Source: Xanthocytophaga flava
GTDB lineage: Bacteria; Bacteroidota; Bacteroidia; Cytophagales; 172606-1
Assembly: GCA_030068525.1 (NCBI GenBank)
Contig: JASJOS010000015.1
Span: forward strand, 186,001-250,000
Direction of reading: 5' to 3'
Length of the DNA stretch: 64,000 nt
Shown piece by piece: positions 56,995 through 64,000 of the stretch (positions are counted from its first letter, which is position 1; the number at the start of each line of letters is the position of its first letter). A program made the translations under genes and the position numbers. The notes under the pieces are model-generated. The model was not told the origin of the DNA, did not search any database, and saw nothing but the letters and a program-made list of their open reading frames with translations.

Positions 56995-59900
56995 TTAGAA
57001 CTGGAGGTTAAGTCCTACAGTATAGGTACGTGCCTGTGGATATACCCCAAAGTCTCTTCCGAAGCTGGTAGAGGAGAATGGATCTGCACTCACTTCCGGA
57101 TCATAGCCTCTATATTTGGTAAAGGTCAATAGATTCAATCCTGTTACATAAATACGCAGGTTACTGATTTTAGCTTTCGAAAGCAGGCTGCCTGGTAATG
57201 TATATCCCAGTGTCAGGTTTTTCAAGCGTACATAAGTACCATCTTCAATAAAACGATTGGAGAAACGATTGTTATTGTTAGGATCGCCATATACTACCCG
57301 TGGCATATTGGTCTCTGTGTTAGTTGGAGTCCAGCGATTTAATACATCCGGAGAACCATTGGTGGCAGAACTCATCATGGTTTCCAGCGCCTGGCGTGTA
57401 GCATTGTAGATATCGTTTCCGAAGCTTCCCTGGAACAAGAAACTCAGATCAATTCCTTTATAAGCGAAGGTATTGGTGATACCCCCAAAGAATTTAGGGT
57501 TAGGATTGCCTAAAACAACACGGTCATCTCCATTAATCTGTTTATCTCCATTGATATCTGCAAATTGTATATCACCTGGTTTGGCACCTGGTTGTGAAGC
57601 TGCCTTATCAATGTCATTCTGATTCTGGAATATACCTACCATCTTATATCCATAGAATGAACCGAGAGGTAAACCTTTTTTAGTGATAGAGTAGTTATTA
57701 ATGATTACTTTATCTATAACTTTCCCTGTTTCATCTGTCAAGGTACCAAGATCGACTACTGTATTCTTGTTGGTGCTGATATTGAATTGAGTAGTCCAGG
57801 TAAATCCATTATCCATACGAATATTGGTACTAGTTATACCAAGTTCAAAACCTTTGTTTTCTATAATTCCCAGGTTTTGAGCTACCTGTCCCTGTTGAGA
57901 TCCTGTGCTATAAGCAAGTGGAACCTGAGTCAATAGGTCTTTGGTACGTTTTAAATACACATCAGCAGTTACTGTAATTCTGTTGTCAAGCAATCCGATA
58001 TCCAAACCTGCATCATACTGATTGGTGGTTTCCCATTTCAGTTTATCATTGCCAATTACGTTTGGTACAATACCCCCATCAATACCATTGCCACCCTGAT
58101 AATTATATCCTGCACTGTAGGTACTGAAACGGTCATATACACCAATATTCTGATTACCATTGGCTCCATAACTCAAGCGAAGTTTCAGATCAGACAATGC
58201 TTTGGACTTTGGAAAGAATGCTTCGCTGGAAATACGCCATCCCAATGACAAGGCAGGGAAATAGCCAAAACGATTGGATTTGTTGAAACGGCTTGATCCA
58301 TCGGCACGTATACTGGCAGTAGCATAATAGCGATCAGCATAAGCATAGGTACCACGGACAAAATAACTGACTAATCCCCACTGATCCTGATAGCTATATG
58401 GTTTGTAATATTTGGTGGCAGCCGAAAGGTACTGAACTGCATCAGAAGGATAACCATATACGGAAGCACCTGACGTAAAGCGGTTAGATGCCTGAGCAGA
58501 GTAACCTCCAAGAATAGTTAGATTTTGATTATCTCCTATTTTAGGTTTATAAGTTAATGTGTTTTCCCATAACCATATCAATTCCTCATTTCTTCCGGTT
58601 TGCCCACTTCCTCTATCACTGGAGGCTGAATTTTGAGTACCTGCGTATTCTCTTGAGATAAACTGATTTTCATTTTGAGTACGGAAGTCAATCCCACCGC
58701 TGGTACGGAATGTTAAATTATTCAGAATGTCAAATTCTCCATAAAGGTTGCCAATTGCCTGATAGATCAATGCCTGGTTATGTGTTTCGTTCAGGTTACT
58801 GTATGGGTTGTCACTAAACGTAAAAGTGTTTTGTCCATAGCTACCATCACTCTTATATACAGGCATAGTTGGGATCTGAGTTAGTGCACCCATAATTACA
58901 CCTGAGTTTCCTAGTCCCAATTCACTACGTACACTTCGGTTATTGTCTGTACGGCTAATATTCAGGCTGCTTCCTGCTCTGAATTGTTTGGTGATTTCCT
59001 GATCCAGATTCAGTTTAAATGAGATTCTTTTGAACCCTGAGTTTTTGATAATACCATCCTGATCAAAATATGCTCCTGACAAATAGTATTTGGTCTTGTC
59101 TCCACCTCCCTGTACACTCAACTGATAGCTCTTGATAGGAGCCGTACGATAAAGAAGATCTTGCCAGTTAGTATTGGTTCTAACTGTATCCGGTTGTCCG
59201 AAAGCCTTAGGGCGACCCGCGTTTACCAACGCCTCATCATACAGAGTTGCAAACTGCTGACCATTTAGTACATCAAGTTTCTTTCTCAGCTCTTGCTGAC
59301 TGAAATAGGTATTAAACGTAACCTGAGGTTTACCTGCTTTACCACGTTTGGTTGTAACAACAACCACTCCATTGGCAGCACGAGAACCGTAAATAGCCGC
59401 TGCCGCCCCATCTTTCAGTACATCAACAGATTCAATATCACTTGGGTTTATGGCATTCAATGGGTTAGGTCTCTGGTTTCCAATACCTACTTCTGAATCG
59501 TAGCTAGGTAATACAGGTATTCCATCAATCACATACAAAGGTGAGTTGGTAAGACTGATTGAGTTATTGCCACGAATACGGATGTTAATACCAGAACCTG
59601 GAGCTCCGGTGGGTGCTGTTACCTGTACCCCGGCAGCCTGACCTTGTAAAGCCTGATCAAAACCAGCTACGGTTTGTTTGCTCAGTTCTTTGGAATTTAC
59701 TGTCGCTACAGAGGTACTTAGTTCAGGTTTTTTCTGGGTACCATATCCCACTACAACTACTTCATTCAATGACTTTATATCAGGCACCATCTGAAAATCA
59801 ATGGTCGACCTTGCACCTACAGTCACTTCTTCAGTAGTATAGCCAATTGCAGAGAATACCAGTATGGCTTGTTCATCCGGAACATTGATGCTATAATTTC

Positions 59901-60459
59901 CTTGTGCATCAGTGGCTACCCCCTGATTAGTGCCTTTGATCACTATACTTACACCAGGTAGGCCTTCGCCTTTCTCATCTGTGATTTTCCCTTTTACTGG
60001 AAAAGCAACTACTTGTCCCACTTTATTCATGGATGTGAATGTCATGGAATTGCCAGATGAATTATTCATGGAAATATTGGGAGATTGCATCGGTTCCAGC
60101 GAAAGTTTGGTTGACTTTTGCTCGGATACAATCACATAGGTGTTTTTCTTTAGTTTCTTCAATTGCAGACCTGATGCTTTCAGCAGATTTTGCAGATTCT
60201 TCTCTGCCGACAGACTCATATCTATCCGCTTGCTATCGATGCGTTTGTTTTCTACAATATCTTCTTCAAAAAGTATATCTACATGGTAATGTTCTTTTAT
60301 TTCAAGGATCGCATCTCGCAGTAACAGCGTTTTTGGATCGTTTTGCTGACTCCTTTGGAGGTTATAGGCTAATGTCTGAGAGTAAGACGTTGCTGGATAA
60401 GCACTTAGCCAGCATGTCAACCCAATTGTCGACAGAAGCAAGGGTACTTTATGATTCAT
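56995..60459 (-). CDS. SusC/RagA-family TonB-dependent transporter with STN domain
   Basis: 1154 residues. A signal peptide is followed by an STN (secretin/TonB N-terminal) domain (~45-112), which is the part that talks to FecR. Then come a carboxypeptidase-D-like domain (VKGKITDEKGEGLPGVSIVIKGTNQG), the plug (NEVVVVGYGTQKK ... SIRIRGNNS-like, SIDVLKDGAAAAIYGSRAANGVVVVTTK) and a 22-strand barrel ending in VGLNLQF. It imports an oligosaccharide across the outer membrane. The STN domain matches the adjacent FecR/FecI pair. Confidence 0.96.
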   Translation of the reverse strand: MNHKVPLLLSTIGLTCWLSAYPATSYSQTLAYNLQRSQQNDPKTLLLRDAILEIKEHYHVDILFEEDIVENKRIDSKRIDMSLSAEKNLQNLLKASGLQLKKLKKNTYVIVSEQKSTKLSLEPMQSPNISMNNSSGNSMTFTSMNKVGQVVAFPVKGKITDEKGEGLPGVSIVIKGTNQGVATDAQGNYSINVPDEQAILVFSAIGYTTEEVTVGARSTIDFQMVPDIKSLNEVVVVGYGTQKKPELSTSVATVNSKELSKQTVAGFDQALQGQAAGVQVTAPTGAPGSGINIRIRGNNSISLTNSPLYVIDGIPVLPSYDSEVGIGNQRPNPLNAINPSDIESVDVLKDGAAAAIYGSRAANGVVVVTTKRGKAGKPQVTFNTYFSQQELRKKLDVLNGQQFATLYDEALVNAGRPKAFGQPDTVRTNTNWQDLLYRTAPIKSYQLSVQGGGDKTKYYLSGAYFDQDGIIKNSGFKRISFKLNLDQEITKQFRAGSSLNISRTDNNRSVRSELGLGNSGVIMGALTQIPTMPVYKSDGSYGQNTFTFSDNPYSNLNETHNQALIYQAIGNLYGEFDILNNLTFRTSGGIDFRTQNENQFISREYAGTQNSASSDRGSGQTGRNEELIWLWENTLTYKPKIGDNQNLTILGGYSAQASNRFTSGASVYGYPSDAVQYLSAATKYYKPYSYQDQWGLVSYFVRGTYAYADRYYATASIRADGSSRFNKSNRFGYFPALSLGWRISSEAFFPKSKALSDLKLRLSYGANGNQNIGVYDRFSTYSAGYNYQGGNGIDGGIVPNVIGNDKLKWETTNQYDAGLDIGLLDNRITVTADVYLKRTKDLLTQVPLAYSTGSQQGQVAQNLGIIENKGFELGITSTNIRMDNGFTWTTQFNISTNKNTVVDLGTLTDETGKVIDKVIINNYSITKKGLPLGSFYGYKMVGIFQNQNDIDKAASQPGAKPGDIQFADINGDKQINGDDRVVLGNPNPKFFGGITNTFAYKGIDLSFLFQGSFGNDIYNATRQALETMMSSATNGSPDVLNRWTPTNTETNMPRVVYGDPNNNNRFSNRFIEDGTYVRLKNLTLGYTLPGSLLSKAKISNLRIYVTGLNLLTFTKYRGYDPEVSADPFSSTSFGRDFGVYPQARTYTVGLNLQF

Positions 60460-60615
60460 GTTAATTTAAGGGTTTAGAAAAGTGATAACAGGATTTTAAT
60501 TTGTGTTTTGTGATGTTCAATCGGTGAATAGTGCAATTTTTTACCGCGTAGCCGAAATGGGCTAAAACAGTTTGATCATTTGAGTTAAAAAGGATTACAG
60601 ATTATAGAATACGTG

Positions 60616-61617
60616 TTATTGAGGCGATAGTAAAAAGGTGTTTTTTTGAACTTGTACATTCAGATCCATTGCCTCTGATACTACATACAGGAGTTCCTGT
60701 GCACTTTCGGCCTGAAAGGTTCCTGTGATTTTACGTGAAGCAAGTGTTGAATCTGTTATCTGTACCGAGACTCCGAAATTTTCGGATAATAACTGAACGA
60801 GTTCTTCTACTGAGGTCCGGTTAAAGACAAACCGATGATCTTTCCAGGAAGTATATTGCTGTACTTCCTGCTTTTGTTGCAGACTAAATGATCCTTTGGA
60901 ATCTACCGTTACCACATCTCCCGGATGGATAACTACAGGTTTATGAATGGTTGCAGTACGTAACTGAACCTTCCCTTTATTTAAAATTACTTTTGAACCA
61001 CGTTGACGACTGAAGACAACGAATTCCGTACCCAGTACTTCTACTTCTAGATTATCGGGTGTTTTTACAATAAAGCGTTTGTGATCTGGTGTATGTGTTA
61101 CTGAAAATTCGGCTTCTCCTTTTAGCAAAACTTCTCGGTTGTCTTTTCCAAAGAAGAAACGGGAATGTTGCAGTTGTGAGTTTGCATTCAGGGTCACAAT
61201 GGTACCATCTTCCAGCTCTACTTTTTTAATCTGGCCGTAAGATGTCTGATAGGTTTTGTTCAGAATAGCCTCTCTCTGCCAGAATGTTCCTATTCCTAAT
61301 AGTGCAACCACAGAGGCGGCTACCCACCAGGATGTGCGCTTACGGGAATAGGAAACAAATGGCGATTGAATGGAATTATAGTTTGTTGAAATAGTTTCTG
61401 TATCTGGATTGGAAGCGCGTGTAACTAGTTTTTCGAAAGCTGAATTGGTATCTGGTATAAACTGCGGATGTTTTTCTTCCCACTCTTCCAGCCAATCATA
61501 GTATTGCTCCCGATTCCGCTCATCTTGCAGCCATTCCTCTATTAACTTGCGTTGTAAAGGATTGGCATTACCTGACAGGAACATAAATATGATATCTTTA
61601 GTCAATTCTGTTTTCAT
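60616..61617 (-). CDS. FecR-family anti-sigma factor
   Basis: 333 residues. An N-terminal cytoplasmic region (DUF4880-like) is followed by one membrane helix (~95-112, WWVAASVVALLGIGTFW), the FecR domain (GQIKKVELEDGTIVTLNANSQL ... VLLKGEAEFSVTH) and the C-terminal DUF4974 domain (FNRTSVEELVQLLSENFGVSVQI). It binds the STN domain of the SusC above in the periplasm and releases the FecI sigma when substrate arrives. Confidence 0.94.
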   Translation of the reverse strand: MKTELTKDIIFMFLSGNANPLQRKLIEEWLQDERNREQYYDWLEEWEEKHPQFIPDTNSAFEKLVTRASNPDTETISTNYNSIQSPFVSYSRKRTSWWVAASVVALLGIGTFWQREAILNKTYQTSYGQIKKVELEDGTIVTLNANSQLQHSRFFFGKDNREVLLKGEAEFSVTHTPDHKRFIVKTPDNLEVEVLGTEFVVFSRQRGSKVILNKGKVQLRTATIHKPVVIHPGDVVTVDSKGSFSLQQKQEVQQYTSWKDHRFVFNRTSVEELVQLLSENFGVSVQITDSTLASRKITGTFQAESAQELLYVVSEAMDLNVQVQKNTFLLSPQ

Positions 61618-61683
61618 GAATGTAGGCTTTGCTGAATAGAGTAAAATAGGAGGGGGACACCCTAATCAAAAAGAAAGATTTTT

Positions 61684-62337
61684 TTAAAAGAATAGGGCAG
61701 AAGCGATCAGGATGGACGCAATGAACCATTCTTTTTTCAAAGCAGCCTTTATAATTTTTAGTGCTTTGGTAATATGTGCTTCCACTGTTTTCTGTGAAAG
61801 ATTAATTTCGGCTGCTATTTCTGCATACTTTTTGCCTTCAAAGCGGCTTAACAGGAATACCTTCTGGATCTGTGGAGGAAGTTCTTTGATGATTTTATCC
61901 AGTTTCAGATACAATTCATCGTATTGAAGCATCTGGTCTGCCGTAGGCATGGGCGACGTGAGCAGCAGATCATCTGTGATTTCGTCCGGCGCTTTGCCAA
62001 GTTCAGCACGTAGGTAGGCAAATGCTCTATACCGCACTACTGTAAAGAGGTAGGCTTTGTAGGATGTTTTAACATGAAGATACTGCTCTTTGGTCCAGAA
62101 CTGAAGAAACACTTCAGTTACCAGATCCTCAGCAATCTGTTTGGAATAAACAAACCGGATGGCATGGCTGCACAAAGGTTTGTAATACTTCTTAAAAAGC
62201 AATTCTATCCCTTCTGAGACATTTTCTTCCAGTGTTTTGCGAATAAAAAATTCTTTATCAACTGGGGTACTGGTAGAATTTTCGTCAGATTGAAAAGAAA
62301 ATAAGGATTGTGAACTTTGATTTTCGGGCAACGCCAT
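61684..62337 (-). CDS. FecI-type ECF sigma factor
   Basis: 217 residues. Region 2 (LFKKYYKPLCSHAIRFVYSKQIAEDLVTEVFLQFW) and region 4 (ELPPQIQKVFLLSRFEGKKYAEIAAEINLSQKTVEAHITKALKIIK) are complete. A short hydrophobic C-terminal tail (WFIASILIASALFF) is common in this phylum. It is the first gene of the unit, 66 bp before fecR, and activates the sus-like genes when released. Confidence 0.94.
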   Translation of the reverse strand: MALPENQSSQSLFSFQSDENSTSTPVDKEFFIRKTLEENVSEGIELLFKKYYKPLCSHAIRFVYSKQIAEDLVTEVFLQFWTKEQYLHVKTSYKAYLFTVVRYRAFAYLRAELGKAPDEITDDLLLTSPMPTADQMLQYDELYLKLDKIIKELPPQIQKVFLLSRFEGKKYAEIAAEINLSQKTVEAHITKALKIIKAALKKEWFIASILIASALFF

Positions 62338-62845
62338 ACCTGCGACTCAATAATAAAAACAAATCAAAAACTCTTCTTGCCTATAAGAGTTAAAACCCCG
62401 GTGCATACCCTAATAAGAATTTCATTTTTTTTATAATTTTTTGCAAAACCTCTAGGGAGCAGTGTTTTCCTCTACTCTATACTGTTTTCCAAAGTATACC
62501 CGAATGCGTAAATTTTCTGTAAGAGTAGAACATGAGGCATTGTATAAAAGTGCCACCTTAGCAGATATAATGAGTGTGGGAATTGTCCGGGTTTGTTTAT
62601 GGAAAGGGTAAAAGGTTGATTTATTGTGTATTGTCAGCCTTTTGTGAATAGTATTTTTTCTGTGTTATCTACTAAGTAGCATTGCCTAGGTATAAAATAT
62701 TTTTTCACTAGCGAGTAAATTTTCTATTTTGCATAACTAGTAAAAACACAGACAGAAGCTACTCCAACTTTAAGCCAAAAGTTTGTTTTTGCTTTGCTGA
62801 GTCGCGACTTGCCTGTTACACATCAGTGTGGGCGTGAGCGGAACA
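62338..62845. other. Upstream region of the FecI gene
   Basis: About 500 bp, AT-rich near the gene. It should contain the fecI promoter; no exact TAnnTTTG site is visible on the minus strand. No credible gene was seen. Confidence 0.35.
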
Positions 62846-63093
62846 CATGTGACAAATAGAGCCAATGTTAGTTCCTAAGAGAAAATAGCTGCTACAAAGA
62901 GAGTTGTGATCCCCTTAATCGCGGATGGTTATGTAGGTGCGTAGAGATAAAAATTCCGCGGGCCTAGCGTTAACCCTGTGGGGCGAAGCTTTGGAATTTT
63001 TTGTCCTTTTTTGGTTACTTTTTTGGACAAGCAAAAAAGTAACAGGCCGCAAGTAGACTCATGTAAGGGACAATAAAGAAACTAAGGGAGGAA
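62846..63093 (+). repeat. Mosaic repeat family copy with MITE-like end
   Basis: It begins with ATGTGACAAATAGAGCC, an end shared with the MITE-like elements at 29.9 and 47.4 kb. It continues GCTACAAAGAGAGTTGTGAT, AAAATTCCGCGGGCCTAG and GGGGCGAAGCTTTGGAATTT (as at 40340-40380). It then has the hairpin GTTACTTTTTTG-GACAAG-CAAAAAAGTAAC and the tail AGGCC-CAAG ... GACAATAAA (as at 47720-47762). Confidence 0.65.
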
Positions 63094-63237
63094 TCTCTCT
63101 CAAAAATTTACCCAAGCCTACATTTTTCAAAAGTATAGACTTGGGTTGTACTCTCTTCAAAATTCAGATCATCTATGTAGTGTATCTAGGATACAATCAA
63201 AAGTCAGGTTTAAAGTTTGATGCATATCACCAGTGCT

Positions 63238-64000
63238 TTATTTCAAAATCTCAATTTTCTCTCCACCTTCCCAGTCTTTAAACTCATTTGTATAGTAGAG
63301 ATAGGCTGTACTGGCAGGTGCTGTAAAGGTGCCAGGAGCCTCAGCTTTCAAGTCAAGCTGAATCTGAAGCCAGTCTTTAGGGGCTACTTTACGGTAATAG
63401 AATACTACATAATTTTTGCGCACTTCATAGAAGTCTACTATCTTCTTTTCCTGTAGTTCCTTTAACTGCCAGGGTTGTGGACTCAATCCAGATGGGATGC
63501 CCACCAGAGCCACAGTCATAGGGAGTGTTTCACTGGTTTTGTTTTTAACCCATGTAGTCATTCGTACCGTTTGTCCGGTTTGGATAGCTGTATGAGAAAG
63601 CTGAGTTTCCACGTCTACCTTACATTCAGGTGCACTGTTTGGAGTTTGGGATGCCCAGGATACATTCATAGAATAAGGAAGAGCTGTTTTTGTGTTTTCA
63701 AATACAACACGGAAAGGTTGTTTACCTTCTTTCATAAACCGTTCTATACCTGTAATCGTAATATCTTCCCGTGCATCCTTTTCATACGACTGAGAGCCAA
63801 TCAACTCTTCTCCCATATATACCAGCAGATTACCTCCCTCTGATGTGTGTCGTACAAATTTGGCATATTCAGTCAGCGATTTCAGTGCCAGAATAGTAGC
63901 CTGAGTAGATCCAAAGCCTCCATACTTTCTGGATTTTACAATTTTATTGACAAGCTTCTGTACCTGAGTTTCATCGGGATTGGTTGTCTTTAGTAAGGCT
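63238..64000 (-). CDS. Alpha-2-macroglobulin-like protein, C-terminal part (cut by window edge)
   Basis: The frame is open to the right edge, so only the C-terminal ~253 residues are seen. Upstream of the first Met in the window it reads KIVKSRKYGGFGSTQATILA then LKSLTEYAKFV, the helical toroid (thioester-domain-like) pattern of alpha-2-macroglobulin proteins. The end (VETQLSHTAIQTGQTVRMTTWVKNKTSETLPMTVALVGIP ... DFYEVRKNYVVFYYRKVAP) is the receptor-binding-like domain. Bacterial forms act as periplasmic or surface protease traps. The ATG at 63816 is not the real start. Confidence 0.8.
   Translation of the reverse strand, partial: ALLKTTNPDETQVQKLVNKIVKSRKYGGFGSTQATILALKSLTEYAKFVRHTSEGGNLLVYMGEELIGSQSYEKDAREDITITGIERFMKEGKQPFRVVFENTKTALPYSMNVSWASQTPNSAPECKVDVETQLSHTAIQTGQTVRMTTWVKNKTSETLPMTVALVGIPSGLSPQPWQLKELQEKKIVDFYEVRKNYVVFYYRKVAPKDWLQIQLDLKAEAPGTFTAPASTAYLYYTNEFKDWEGGEKIEILK

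Overview
The window reads as a chromosomal segment of a Bacteroidota bacterium, most likely of the order Cytophagales. The signs are: a short 287-residue primary sigma factor, Bacteroidota-type promoters (TTTG ... TAnnTTTG), a type IX secretion sorting tail, a SusC/SusD pair with FecI/FecR regulators, bacillithiol synthesis, and genes without clear Shine-Dalgarno sequences. The order assignment is inference from gene content and style. No sequence search was possible.

Layout. Positions 1-4.1 kb hold the end of a secreted subtilase, a small outer-membrane barrel protein, an LTxxQ-like protein, BshB1 and a LysM-M23 peptidase. Positions 4.3-11.7 kb are core housekeeping genes on the minus strand: trxB, rpoD, pnp, rpsO, an LptF/LptG permease and a START-like protein. 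A tRNA with anticodon CAT and a second subtilase follow. Positions 13.8-20.8 kb carry DUF1003 and a heavy-metal type RND tripartite efflux operon (outer membrane factor, adaptor, pump). Positions 21-30 kb mix a universal stress protein, a beta-lactamase-fold serine hydrolase, a DUF4038/GH140-like hydrolase, uxuA, a dicarboxylate symporter and an SMP-30-like protein. Positions 30.2-39.8 kb hold an orphan CheB, a three-gene module (HEXXH/VWA protein, MoxR-type ATPase, LRR-BRCT-like-LRR protein) and a large MscS channel. Positions 40-53 kb hold a desaturase, a response regulator, two large histidine kinases, a second LRR-BRCT-like-LRR protein and much repetitive intergenic DNA. Positions 53.8-62.3 kb are a minus-strand polysaccharide-utilisation-type locus: FecI sigma, FecR, SusC with an STN domain, SusD and a GH30 enzyme. 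The right edge cuts an alpha-2-macroglobulin-like gene.

The most interesting coding feature is the VWA/MoxR/LRR-BRCT module at 31.7-37.0 kb and its unlinked paralogue at 48.35 kb. The pairing of a MoxR ATPase with a VWA partner is a known theme. The third component, LRRs on both sides of a BRCT-like domain and a helical module, is not a family I can name.

The intergenic DNA is unusually structured. There is a long imperfect inverted repeat at 24.9-25.15 kb followed by a cluster of related palindromes. A MITE-like element occurs at 29.9 kb and again, in opposite orientation, at 47.4 kb. Pairs of 18-bp palindromes with identical 39-bp spacing occur at 47.4 and 50.9 kb. A mosaic repeat family occurs at 40.0-40.4, 47.2-47.8 and 62.8-63.1 kb, one copy with a perfect 26-bp hairpin. 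A decayed fragment of a second GH30 gene lies at 53.1 kb, and a 43-residue lipoprotein gene lies at 48.0 kb.
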